Shown here: positions 1 to 10,876 of the stretch, piece by piece
How positions within the stretch are numbered: position 1 is the stretch's first letter
How the letters are laid out: each line of letters starts with the position of its first letter
NCBI RefSeq assembly: GCF_000003605.2
Contig: NW_003156236.1
Span: forward strand, 455,986-519,985
Source of the DNA: Saccoglossus kowalevskii
Taxonomy: Eukaryota; Hemichordata; Enteropneusta; Harrimaniidae
Length of the DNA stretch: 64,000 nucleotides
Direction of reading: 5' to 3'
Position numbers and translations under genes: made by a program
The notes under the pieces: generated by a model
Databases searched by the model: none
Told to the model about the DNA's origin: nothing
Seen by the model: only the letters and a program-made list of their open reading frames with translations

Positions 1-1185
1 TTTCACTTCCAAGTGCCCATGAACCTGCATCTCTACCTTAATTGAAACATGTTTGATAGTTCTAGAGAAACAAGAGAAGCTTAAAATTGGCCTAATTATG
101 TGAAAATTAGGTTATTGCTATACACAGATCACAACCAAAATCTAATCAAGTCTGTGCATTATCATAGAACATCTATGTATCAAGTTTCATTAAAAATGTG
201 ATGATTAGTTATTATTAAGATATCAATAGAACAGATACAGACACACATATATATATATATATATACACATACATGTACGTACATACACACAGACACAGCA
301 ACTGCAAAGACTCCATTTTGTGCTTCACACACAGGAGTAAAAAATGTTCACAATCCCCCAAAACTATACACTAAAATTGTAAATAGGAAATAATTTTAAA
401 ATAGATAAACAAGGACAATAGCTAGAATGTGGTGCAATGTCAAACGCAGATAGATGCTGGTAGTTGGACATTATGTTTTTAGGAGTATTTTAGTTGAATA
501 ATACATCACGAAATGTGGGCCCTATTTGTAGGAATGGTAAAAGCCTCGCTAAATATTTTAAAATGTACTGGTACCAATTAATGGTGTCTATTTTTTTTTG
601 TTTTTGTAATGATGGCAGGTGTTCTATCCCAGATTCAACTAAGATGTGGTTTTCCATATTTTTTTTTTAATGTGAAAAATTACCGCTGTGTCTGATAGCA
701 GATAGAATCTTGACCAAAAGTTCATTTTTTTGTACTATATTTGCATGATATTATCACAAACATATGCTGCGTCACATGATACATTACCACAGTTTTTTTA
801 CTTATTTGGTACCAAAGTAATTTTAGCAGTTGAATACATGTAAATATGAATTAAGAAATATAAAAATAAACAATGAAAATAGAGCCTGTTTAAAGCGAAC
901 CTAAATGCGGCCTAAATTTATAGTTGTGCGTGTTTTGGACTGTATTTGGAATAAAATTGCAGTGGTTTAAATTTTTTTTAATTATAACTGTAGCTTGGAG
1001 AGGCATTGGAAGTGCTTGCAATTAAACGCCATGGAGGCCATTCATGGAGGGAGTAAATAACGAACGAACATATGTAACATCCGGGTAACTTTTCAAAGCT
1101 ATGACGTTTTAGTATCTGATCACATTCGTATACGCTATTGTCCATAGCCATCCGTGCAGCCTGGCGTTGTGTACAACGAGCATAA
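1..1185. other. AT-rich non-coding stretch
   Basis: No recognisable gene. The stretch is AT-rich with homopolymer T and A runs and a (TA)n microsatellite at about 247-264 followed by CA/TA-rich sequence. Short open frames here have no recognisable protein character. Confidence 0.55.
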
Positions 1186-1524
1186 ACTCGCCTTTTTATA
1201 TGCACAACGAGCTTTTTGAAACTTGGCTTAAAACCTTATGCGTTTGAACCACAATATTCCGACAGTGAGATGCCCAATTGCGTTGAAATAGACTGTGAAC
1301 TAAGCGAGGATTCAGATCAGTCCAGTGTGAGTGACGCGTGTCTATCCCACGTCGACGATGCCCCTTGTTCGGATGGAAGTTGTATTTCAAATTATGAAGA
1401 AGTCGGTGGACAATCTGCTTGGTGTTCCTGTGGCAATTGTATCATTGATTTGCCACTGCAGCCCCGCGAGCGTCTGTGTTGCAGGATTATGGGAATCAAT
1501 ACAAACAGAAACATAGAGACATAG
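1186..1524 (+). CDS. P2X7 C-terminal-type cysteine motif protein, partial or decayed
   Basis: This frame is open from just after a stop at 1183 to a TAG at 1522-1524. It has no ATG before the conserved part; a TTG lies at 1216, so the true start is either another exon or lost. The translation begins with a PYAFEPQYSDSE-like segment, followed by an acidic Ser/Asp-rich linker, then WCSCGNC and, about 14 residues on, ERLCCR. The order FEP-acidic-WCxCGxC-CCR matches the cysteine-rich intracellular domain of the P2X7 receptor (P2RX7_C), which in many marine invertebrates occurs in stand-alone or multidomain proteins without the channel. The domain normally continues well past the CC pair; here the frame stops 12 residues later and I see no good GT donor, so it is probably a truncated gene, a pseudogene or one exon of a poorly resolved gene. 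A possible acceptor AG lies near 1210. The function in such invertebrate proteins is unknown. The domain call is motif recognition, not a search. Confidence 0.5.
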   Translation, partial: TRLFICTTSFLKLGLKPYAFEPQYSDSEMPNCVEIDCELSEDSDQSSVSDACLSHVDDAPCSDGSCISNYEEVGGQSAWCSCGNCIIDLPLQPRERLCCRIMGINTNRNIET

Positions 1525-3300
1525 AGACATCACCATAGTGTCGCCTTTTTGATTAAATGTTACACTCGAAACTATCAAAAATAACATTTAGATCTCACAC
1601 ATGGGCAAGGACAGAACAGTGCCTTGATCAATTAAGGCATGCGCAGTGACGTTTCATGATAGGGCAGTAGTCATCGCGCCATGCATGCGCGAGATATATG
1701 GGTCTCGTATAAACAAAGATGGTGACTTTGGCTGTTGCGCAGATCATTGATATTGTATTTTTTATAGAATCCTGGGGAGTTAAATTACAATAAAATGGGG
1801 ATGAAAAAACATTAAAAACAGGAAAACCTTGCATATATGCCTCGATATTAATATAGTGGTTTATTTGGATGGCAATAGAGGTTTTTTCATGTTATTTTCT
1901 CTATGTATGTATGTATTAAGGAGCAGATAATAAAATGTAGATTGGTGTTATAAAGGAGGTGATCAAGTGTTTGTATGTAACACGGGGCAGGTAATGTTCT
2001 AGTAGGACTACTAGTACATGTACAAGGACAGAAATACTTATAAGATTTTTTTTTTTTTAATGTTTTTCGTGCCCTGCGACAGTTCTGAATGTCACTGTTG
2101 TCTCTCCTGACTTTTTTTTGTATGTGCAAGTTGCAAGTGCTGACATATAGTGCATTTTTGCCACAGAAGTCATATTCATGTTTGGGACTATACACATGAC
2201 AGGGATGTACAGCCATCTCTCTATCAAATGGCAATTTAATGCGTTATCCAGGCGTCAACCAGGCTCGGACGAACACAAGCACCTGCAGACCTTAACCAAG
2301 GTTCCCCCAAAGTCGCATTCATTAGTGAATGAATCTCGGCCAGTAGAATTGGCCTTCCCATTGAGTCTGTGGCACACTCACCCAGATACTTAAGACTTTA
2401 CTATAAATACTAATATAGATATACTGGATTATTTTATTATGTGTGATGTATTAGAAAAATGCTATAATTATTGTATATTTGGTTAAAAGTAAATTGGATT
2501 CAATAGATTTCAACTTTGTAATGATGCAGTGAGAGGTAACTAACCAACTTGAAATATAACATTTTCCACAAACACATTTAGTGGTATTTTTTGAGATCCT
2601 AAACAGATTATTGGTATAGTTTCAGTTAAAAGCCCTAAAATTATTGACAGCAACATATATTTATGTTTTATTATTTATTTACGTATTATTATCTTTCATA
2701 AAAACAGAAATAGCTGACTTTGGCAGTCAGGATAGTAGCGTAATTCAGTACACATCAATAAATTGAAATATACCTTAAATCAGCAATAATATTATAAATG
2801 TTGTTCAGCTGTCTCTCTGTATTTAACTTGACAGCTGTATGGTTTGATCATTCATAATGAACAGAAAGCTGCACATTATAAGTATAGAGAGGGGGATCAC
2901 TCACTCGCTCACTTAAAATAAAACATTTCTGAATGGAGCTGGATTTCTTGTGGAAAACAGTATGTTTCAGGAATGTATCTTTAAAGTTGTCATTTAAGTT
3001 CATTTCTACGGTTGTATTTGAATCTTAGGAATATTATGCAAATTTTGTGATGGTTAGAATTTGTACGTATTATAAGAAATATACAATAAATTTTAAGTTT
3101 TCAATGATTTTGTCTTCCCATCGGTTTGTTTGTGTGTGAATCCATTAGAAATTACTGTGGACTCCATGCGGTAATTGAAAACACAAACAAATACAGACAA
3201 CTATGTCTTTCATTTCACACATGTTCATACCATTAAACATTTAAAATAATAACCAAAAGAACAAAATTAATGTACAATGAGGAAAAACTGAAAGCACCTA
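1525..3300. other. AT-rich intergenic DNA
   Basis: No gene recognised. The stretch contains T-rich tracts and many short frames without protein character. The + frame at about 2178-2393 was considered and has no known motif. Confidence 0.5.
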
Positions 3301-3576
3301 GCAAGTGTGAAATCACTCACAAAGCAGGGACGTGCACTGATAATAACAAAAGATTATAAAAACGTGTATGTGTATATTTCTGACACGTCGGGCGCCACTC
3401 AGGTATTGAATTTCAAACTTAGTGCCGTACTTATACTATAAATAAGCTGAACGTGCTAACCAATGACCAATAACAGTATACAATGACGCCAGTATCTTTT
3501 AAGGCAATATGCAATAAAATCTTACGTATTAATGCTGTTCATCTAAGCCCCTGCTCGTGAGTGATTTCCCACTCGC
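3301..3576. mobile_element. MITE with imperfect 30-bp terminal inverted repeats and TA target duplication
   Basis: The left end GCAAGTGTGAAATCACTCAC and the right end, read in reverse complement as GCGAGTGGGAAATCACTCAC, are inverted repeats that continue for about 30 bases with a few mismatches (into AGCAGGG). Both ends are flanked by TA (3299-3300 and 3577-3578), as expected of Tc1/mariner-type insertion. The interior of about 215 bases has no coding capacity. It is a non-autonomous DNA element; the family name cannot be assigned from the sequence alone. Confidence 0.7.
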
Positions 3577-3956
3577 TACATACCGACATCCCTGGTTGTA
3601 GAACTTCATAGGAATAATGTCTAAAATGCAACTTTAATTAACCGCTACTAACAAACAATTAAGTTCCGGTAGATTGTATACTGGTATACACTGCTCCAAT
3701 TAGTATAATACGAGTCGCCATAACAACCATCAACTGTAATACCATTAATTTTACAATCCGGTTCAATCTAATCCAATTAATTTGTCCTTTACTTAAACTA
3801 AAATGTTATCCTCGATCAAAAATCCTGATTTAAAAATGGTAGTGAAATAGGCTAATCATAAGAAAGCTTGCACCTGTCTTATTTCTCATAAAAACAAAAA
3901 TAAAACTATACTTCAATAATATGTGAAAGGCAGTCACAATCTTGATAGAAGTATAG
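3577..3956. other. AT-rich DNA between two inverted-repeat elements
   Basis: Nothing recognised; no coding-like frame, no strong promoter. Confidence 0.5.
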
Positions 3957-4104
3957 TATAATAAGGCTATTACGAGGATACCTCAAAGTATGCACAAAGA
4001 CAGTACAGCACGAGTATCAACCGACACACAGCGGAGGCCGATGCAACAGCATACTGTCTTCGTACATACTTAGAGGTATTTTCATAATAACGTTATTATT
4101 ATAC
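3957..4104. mobile_element. Foldback element with about 45-bp inverted arms
   Basis: The left arm (about 3957-4004: ATAATAAGG, then GATACCTCAAAGTATGCAC, then AAAGACAGTA) pairs with the right arm (about 4051-4104, TACTGTCTTCGTACATACTT, then AGAGGTATTTTCATAATAA). They are separated by about 46 bases. The arms are inverted copies with several mismatches. The structure is that of a short foldback or MITE-type element; it could also form a long hairpin in RNA. Confidence 0.65.
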
Positions 4105-7100
4105 ATTTTTTTTCCTTCCAAGGATACATCATGGGAATGCCAAAAAGTTTAGTACAGAATAGCAAACTTCTTTGTGTGGGAGTCCGGTCAAACCCCAATG
4201 GCAGCCATATTTGTTTTTTATTATTAGAGGACGCTTACGTGTGTGATCATTCCATATTTAGAAATTGCATTTCCTTATATGGTAGGTCGAAAATACCACG
4301 TAAAATTCTACAAAATTATCTTTTGCCGTTACAGTGACAGAAGTATAATAATATTTGTTATCAACGTACAATCTTGTGATGCTTAAAGCCAGGGGTTGTA
4401 CATGAACATTGTAAACAGCAGGCTATTTGAAAGGGAGCCACGCAACCGCAACGAACTTTAAAACATCAAGTGAAAGCCTTTTCCCTAGTGCACAAGAACA
4501 TCACTCATAAATAATTTGTTTAGCTATCGAAAATGCATGACAATTGAGTTTCATCAACAAATACCAGCATGACCGTTTAGAGTCTGCAATTGTCTTGACC
4601 TTAAATACAAATTCTGAACCACCATACATACCTCAGATTTTCTGGGGGAATTGTTCAAACATTTGAAGACAGGCCAATTATCAGTTTTCTGAGCCAAATT
4701 ATTCAAAACCAACTTGGAAGAAATTGATTTGAAGCAATGTGTTCTATGTGTTTGCAAAGCATCATGGGACAATTAACAAGGGAATCCAAAATTAAGCATT
4801 CTGGTATACCAAGCACTCATCTTTTACAAACAAATAACTACAAGCATGTTTAATAGAAAATAATTTATTGAGTACTCAAGACTCCAATGAAAGAAAAGAA
4901 TCAAAAAAATGTATCTTGATTTAGCCCACACCCCCAATAAACATGAACCTTGTGGAAGTTTCCATTAGGCCATTCTGATATTGTAAACGAGGGTGCAGGC
5001 CAGACTCTAAAGACGATGAAAAAATAACAGTTTTGAATGCAGAAATGTACAGACAGGTAAAGTGGCGATAATGCCACGTCAAGAAACTAGAATGTTTTTT
5101 TTTTCTCTCTTCACCCTGCAATACTAACAGTTGTGGCAATATATGATATGATATGATATAACAGCTCAGGCACAGGATATCTGACAATTTGGTAATGTTT
5201 CCATGGAAACGGAATACTGGTTTTTAAATTGCCACAGCTGTTAGGTTGCACAGAACAAATGTATATAATCAAATATATATATATATAATATTTTTGTACT
5301 TTTTTTTTAGTCAAGTTTTGTCATTTTTATGTTTTGTACATATTTATACAGAATATAAGATATGAATTCATCTTAAATGCATCAACTTCTTCAAAGATAA
5401 ATTGTATATTTTTTTTTAAGATATGAACAATTGTACAGAATGTATATACACACTATCTTCCACTCATGGTGCTAGTAATAGTACAACAAATTATGGAAGT
5501 CTGGATTTTTTTTCCCCTCACAATTTCGTCTTTCGACAACTTCTAATACCCCTCCCGAAAACCAAAAAAATGGCAGTTTCCTGTGTGTTTTTTTTAGCAG
5601 CGTACCCGCAAGCGACTTTTGGCATCAAGGTGACAGCAACCATTTATTTCATGTTGCATGTCCCGCCTCCCTCCTTTGTAATTGAATGTTAGACTATTTT
5701 GCAAAACAAAAGGTTTACAATTAAAAATGCAATAAAACTGCACAACATTTTAGTTGAACTGCAGAGCCTCACCCAGCTCAAAAAATTAGGATACTAACAA
5801 GATGAGGTAAACTCGTAAATTAACCCTTATCTGCTCAAGTCAATGTAAAAGTACAAGAGCTGGCAGAATAACGATTAATCTTGTACATTACCCTATTTGC
5901 TCTGTTAGTAGTGTATGCGATAACGGAAACGACTACACAGGCTTGTCAAAGGTCATAACAAATCATAATATTCAAATAATCCAGTATGCAATAACTGAAA
6001 TGTTCGATTTATATCCACGTCTATTGCAGATGCGCTTCTAATAGAGCAAATACGGTAGCTATGGTACAAAGACCTACACACAGGTAGAATACAGCTTGTA
6101 ACACAGACCTGTGACGTACATTAAAATACAGTTTCCTAAAGTGCCATTTCGTAAAGGCACATCTATATAAAGTATCATTACAGACAGATGTTGACAGTAC
6201 TTCAAACGAGTCTTTTGTCAAATTGTTTGCTCATTGTTAACAATTGAAATATGACAAACTGGCATGATACAGACATCCACTTATATATAAAAAAAAAAAT
6301 ACCCCCATTTTAATAGCCCGATGATTTAAAAAGTAATTTTGACTTGCCCATATGTCAAAGTAACGTTTTTTAAAATATTAGACGATGTGGCAGTAATTTA
6401 GCATTACTAAATGCATGGGCAATCAAGATTGGAATTTGATGTCATACAATTAGGAAATTCCAAACCTAAATTTAAACATGTTCTAACCATACTTCACTAT
6501 GATCATAAACATTTATAAATAATTTAGCTCACTAAAACACTCCGTCCCACTGACCCACCAAAAAAAATCCCAAATAAATTTCCAACACATGGAAATATAC
6601 GAGTGTGATAAAGATCAATAGATTATGTAACCGAATTTGCATGCAGAAGAAACCTACATCTTTTATACACAATACAAGGTGATCTAACCCCCTTCTTTTT
6701 TTATTTATATTTTGGAAAGAGACAAACACCCAGCAACTAGTCAAGGCAACCAACTACAACCCAAACACATTTATAGATGCATGTTTTACCCAGTTTGTTA
6801 TTAATCCATGTAAATACTAAACCAAAATTACCTTTTTGGCACCAACGCATTACAATATTTCATGTAACATGGTATGCATATAGCAACAGCAAGAAAGTAG
6901 CTGGTATTTTATAGCCACCCAGACATGGATTTTAAGGTGTCTAGGTGCTGTTTGCATATACATAGCATGAACATTATAAAAGTTGTGTTTACTTGAGACA
7001 ACAAAGGTCATTTTGGCTTACTAGACTAATTAAAAATTATAAAATAAATTTGAGAAAAAAAACAGCACTGCTTTTTTTTTCTTTTACATTAATCAGTTTC

Positions 7101-7331
7101 AAAACAAATTTAAAACACTTGTCACATGACAAGGAATTGTCAAATGTGGAAATCTTTTGATCCGCCAATACAAGTAAGCAAATATTAAATTTTTTCAATT
7201 TAGAACTATATGTATCAGTAATTTGAGAAAATTGTCCAAAAACTTGTATTGATTTTGATGGGAACAAATTTGGCAGTGTAGGGCCAGTAAAAAAAAAATT
7301 GTAAATTACATTTCTATATTATAAATTGGAA
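4105..7331. other. AT-rich DNA downstream of TENT5; possible distal 3' UTR
   Basis: No gene recognised. On the - strand this follows TENT5. AATAAA signals on that strand (TTTATT on +, for example near 6697, 5644 and 4862) would allow a long alternative 3' UTR, as vertebrate TENT5 genes have. The stretch contains an ATATG/TATAG microsatellite near 5141-5161 and a perfect X-box palindrome at 5197-5210. Short frames look random. Confidence 0.4.
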
Positions 7332-8595
7332 TTTATTTTCGCTGAAGGTATGAATCTGCAAAATACATGAAAATAACCGCCCTTCCCTCTTTTCATGGAT
7401 TTGCTTGCAATTTACAACACAGGTGAAAAATAAATTACTGTTACATGAGAATATTAATTTTGAATCTGAAAATTTAAATTCCAAGTAAAATAAAGTAACC
7501 CAACAGTTAATCAAATTTCTGACCAAATACGTTTATATGTCTGATGTAGAAAATAATATTTCTATTAGAGAACATAAGCGAGTTTGAAAATATGTGAATT
7601 ATGCACATCTCGATATACGAGGTCAACAAACATTTGTTAAACATGTGCAATTAATACAAATTGTCTGGAAAATAAAGTAGGTCATTTTGTTCTGTACAAA
7701 ACCAACACCAAATTAACCTAGACAATATCTTGAAATGTATTTGCAAATATTTTTACATACACAGTGCCTCATTGAGTTTTGTATCCCATCTTTGGTATTG
7801 ATTTTTTTCGTTTCTTTTTTAAGCATTACTAAAGTGCTAACAAAATCTTAACAAATTAACTGTTGAAATTGATTTACACATTAACATTAGGCAACTTTTG
7901 TACCAATAATGTATAATTAAGACATGATTGGCAACATTGTTATACTTCATGAATTAAATGTGTGTGAACAAAATAAAAATAAAAAAAAAAATTAAATTGT
8001 AACATTTAAACTTAGTTGTCAATTTTCCTACATGTGAAAGTTTCTAAATCATCACAGTACAATTAGATAAAATAAAATTCTGTTTTTAAATCATCCATGG
8101 CACATATGTAAATAAAAGCAGGTGGTGACACCATGTCTGTAGGAATCAGGAAGTAAATGGTAAATATGTAAAAGCGACTGTCATGACAGACTTGGTTGTG
8201 GCACAACGTTTAATCATAAAAAAAAACAGATATGATTTCAAACAGTCCGCGTTTCTGGCGGGTTAAAGTTTAAATCCGAAATGTGTACGAGTGTCCGTGA
8301 TGCAACGACTGAATCCAATCGTCAGTGGGTACGAAGTCCTTCAGACTAGGTATCCTTACCAACAACCATTTTACCATGATTGACGTAACACGGCTTGGAC
8401 AATAAAAGAAACAATGTTCGCAGGAATCCGCGCACACACATACTGTTTGAATAAACATCGCGTACAATATATCCAACAATTATTCTCTTGATCGGCGAAT
8501 TATATAAACCGTAAGCCGGAGCAACCAGGCGCGATGTCGACGGCGGAGAAAACATCGTAAATATCAGCGAAATTGTGACGTCATGCCAGTGAACA
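7332..8595 (-). other. Probable TENT5 3' UTR
   Basis: This AT-rich, stop-filled stretch directly follows the TENT5 stop codon on the same strand. Candidate poly(A) signals read on the - strand are ATTAAA at 8214-8209, giving a UTR of about 0.4 kb, and AATAAA at 7337-7332, giving about 1.26 kb. Many U-rich and AUUUA-like elements are present, typical of regulated mRNAs. A TGACGTCA octamer lies at 8576-8583, just after the stop. The real end cannot be fixed without transcript data. Confidence 0.5.
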
Positions 8596-9792
8596 CTAAG
8601 CGCATGGAAGCCAGTTCGCACTAGGGTAAGGCGGTACGTAGTACGAGTTCACATTCTGTTGGTAGTAAATTTGTCCATTGTGATGAGGGTTGTGATACTG
8701 ATTATGATGGAGCATTTGCTGATATGTATAATAATTTGGGTGAATGATCTGAGGAGTATACGAATTGTACGCAAAGTTGTTGTTGCATTGAGTTTGTTCC
8801 GCCAAGTGAGTGATCAACTTCAGAGTTTGTCGTCGTTCATGACCCATCAAACACACTGTACTTTCGTCCACCACGCCGCGCAGGGTCATCAGATAATTGT
8901 ACTTGCTCGTCTCTTCGCCGATAAAATGGTTGGCGAGGTAACTTTCCAACTTTTGTTGCTGTTGCTGCAGGTCACTAAAATCAATGAAAAATCTCGAACA
9001 CATATAACGTTCAAGCGATTTGATTCTATCGTGACTTGACGGATGGTAATCGCGGACAAGCAGGTTGCAGTACTTCAACAGACCGCCTCCGCGAATCTCC
9101 TCTGGATTACGGGTCGCAATCAACTTGTTGCGCAGATGATGCAGTGCTTCGTTAAAATCACCGAACACGCTCTCTCCGATGACGGTAGGATAAAAATTCG
9201 AGTTCATTGATACTTCAGAATATTCATAAAACAGGAGGAGCTTATCGAGCACAATCTGAAACGAGTCGACGCTAAATTCGAATTGCCGCCTCATCGAGTC
9301 CACGAATTTTAACTCTACGTTCTTACCTCTGTTGTTTGTCAGTGATATTAGACTCCATCGATCGTTATCGTTGCACACCTTAACCATTTTCTGTACGTAC
9401 GCCTCTTTCAAAGTGCAGTGAGCCATTCTATCTTTACTCACTCCTTCGGGTAAGAAGTTCAGCAGGGAGTCCAATACGGCGTTTTTCACCTTTGAGAAAG
9501 TCTCCTCCGTCAAGTCGACACCAAAGATTAAATCGAGGTCGTTATACGTCTGATGCTCGGTGCTGAGTATGTAACTTGCAGCTCCTCCATTCAGTCGAAC
9601 ATCCCTCACTTCCACTCCTTCCTCTTTCAGGTTTTTTCGAACAATGTTAACCAGATCTTTCAAGTTAACTTCCAGAGTGGGGAAGTTTCCCCTTCCGTGT
9701 ACGGGGACAGTATCTTGCAGCACACCGTCAAGGCGTTGGACTTGCTCGTAACTGAGCACTTGGAAGCGCTTAAGCGTATCGGTACTAGCCAT
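8596..9792 (-). CDS. TENT5: TENT5 (FAM46) family non-canonical poly(A) polymerase
   Basis: A complete 398-codon frame in one exon; animal TENT5 proteins are about 390-440 residues. It adds poly(A) to cytoplasmic mRNAs, in vertebrates notably those for secreted and ER proteins. Visible family features: VQRLDGVL (18-25) and [10 protein letters not shown] (32-41); the nucleotidyltransferase motif NGGAAS (68-73) followed by DLDL (85-88), with catalytic aspartates D85 and D87; a third carboxylate, probably E160, in [23 protein letters not shown] (228-241); [10 protein letters not shown] (263-272); [14 protein letters not shown] (311-324); and a C-terminal NWLPCA like the WLPC end of vertebrate members. 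Residues about 340-390 form a family-typical variable tail rich in His, Tyr, Asn and Gln. There is a Q5 run at 276-280. The start is firm: A at -3, G at +4, and an in-frame TGA 24 bases upstream. All catalytic motifs are intact, so it looks functional. Recognition is from remembered family sequences. Confidence 0.97.
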   Translation of the reverse strand: MASTDTLKRFQVLSYEQVQRLDGVLQDTVPVHGRGNFPTLEVNLKDLVNIVRKNLKEEGVEVRDVRLNGGAASYILSTEHQTYNDLDLIFGVDLTEETFSKVKNAVLDSLLNFLPEGVSKDRMAHCTLKEAYVQKMVKVCNDNDRWSLISLTNNRGKNVELKFVDSMRRQFEFSVDSFQIVLDKLLLFYEYSEVSMNSNFYPTVIGESVFGDFNEALHHLRNKLIATRNPEEIRGGGLLKYCNLLVRDYHPSSHDRIKSLERYMCSRFFIDFSDLQQQQQKLESYLANHFIGEETSKYNYLMTLRGVVDESTVCLMGHERRQTLKLITHLAEQTQCNNNFAYNSYTPQIIHPNYYTYQQMLHHNQYHNPHHNGQIYYQQNVNSYYVPPYPSANWLPCA

Positions 9793-9819
9793 GATGTAAG
9801 AAGAATTTAGCAGTCAGAG

Positions 9820-10027
9820 CTACAATGAAAGAAAAACGTCGAAGTTAGAACGAAGCTGGAAAATTAATGTCAGGATGCACTTGCTTGCGAAAGTCGCAAG
9901 TGACACAATCAACAGGGTCGAAAACTGCAGATTCTGCAAATTGAGCCCCATCACGGGGGCATGTCAAAAAATCCTCCGCTGACTAACATATTGCTTAATA
10001 CCGGCGACGGTCTTGTTTCATACTTAC
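9820..10027 (-). other. Predicted 5' UTR intron of TENT5
   Basis: Read on the - strand, a near-consensus donor CTA/GTAAGT starts at 10027. A pyrimidine-rich acceptor (GTTTTTCTTTCATTGTAG) ends at 9820, giving a 208-base intron wholly upstream of the ATG. Splicing would leave only 27 untranslated bases before the start codon in the coding exon. The layout, a small non-coding exon then a coding exon, resembles vertebrate TENT5C. Confidence 0.6.
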
Positions 10028-10115
10028 TAGAGTGAATCGTCAGGAACAGTGAATAGAATATACTTTCAGATATAATAACACATACTGTCTTAAGAATATT
10101 CGATATATGAATTGG
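10028..10115 (-). other. Predicted non-coding exon 1 of TENT5
   Basis: The right edge is estimated as about 30 bases downstream of the TATA box, and the left edge is the GTAAGT donor. The exon holds one tiny upstream ORF (ATG TGT TAT TAT ATC TGA, five codons) that could modestly lower TENT5 translation. Boundaries are inferred, not observed. Confidence 0.45.
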
Positions 10116-10137
10116 AAATACGAGTCGATGGGAACTA

Positions 10138-10228
10138 TATTTATACACCACGGATGGTTCTAGAACTGAGTTGCGCAAAGCCATTGCAATTGTTCTCGAC
10201 TGACTCGAGGTCGCGATTGGCTGATTGG
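10138..10228 (-). promoter_or_regulatory. TENT5 core promoter: TATA box and two CCAAT boxes
   Basis: On the - strand, TATAAATA runs 10145-10138. Two CCAAT boxes lie 71-83 bases upstream (ATTGG on + at 10216-10220 and 10224-10228, spaced 8 bases). This is the usual spacing for NF-Y sites in a TATA promoter. A heat-shock-element-like dyad TTCTAGAA (10158-10165) lies between them, but a single dyad is weak evidence for HSF control. Confidence 0.65.
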
Positions 10229-10577
10229 TTAGAACGGGGGCGTTGTTGTTATGTGATGAATATGTTAATGATTGTGTTATCACTGAATTCATTCTGTCAT
10301 GATTGACAGCGAACGTCGCTGGCTGCCTACTGTTGCTGTTCGTTTTGTCATACACCCTCCCGCCCAAAACAATTAGTATAGCGTTCTCCGCATTATTGCT
10401 CGAGTCATCGGCGTCTACTAGAGCGTATGGCAAAATATGTATATATTAAGCTGGTCAACATGACAACCACTGAGTCGCTCTGAGAATCGCATAGATAAAC
10501 TAAGAAATATCTCAGTAATAGGTCGAGAAATAGAATAAAAAAAAGTAAAATAATTTCTACATATTTCTCTGGTCGCG

Positions 10578-10876
10578 TTTTTACGTCATTCATTAAATTA
10601 AATTCTATGTCGTTACAAAGTAATTTTAAGCTAAGTGACGTAAACAAAATAAATGTGTTCCCACACAAAATTATTATTTTTTAGGTTCAACACGTCACAG
10701 TGTAGCGCGCCTCCACACACGCTTAAATTAAAAAAAATGCGTTTATTTATTGGAACTATTTCGGAGTGTGACGTGTGTTGTTTACAGTTCATCAACGTCA
10801 TACCCTTGAAGTACAACTCGTGTGACGTCATTCCGTTTTTTTTACTCACTACAGTCATGACGGAAATTTTACGCGT
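10578..10876. promoter_or_regulatory. Cluster of CRE-like sites upstream of TENT5
   Basis: Within 300 bases there are TACGTCA (10582), TGACGTAA (10636), CGTCAC (10693), TGACGTG (10769), AACGTCA (10794), a perfect TGACGTCA (10823-10830) and CGTCAT near 10874. They lie about 0.45-0.75 kb upstream of the TENT5 TATA box. ATF/CREB-family factors bind such sites; linking them to TENT5 is inference. Confidence 0.4.

Noticed and set aside
8659-9039. 126-codon + strand frame
   Set aside because: Antisense shadow of TENT5.
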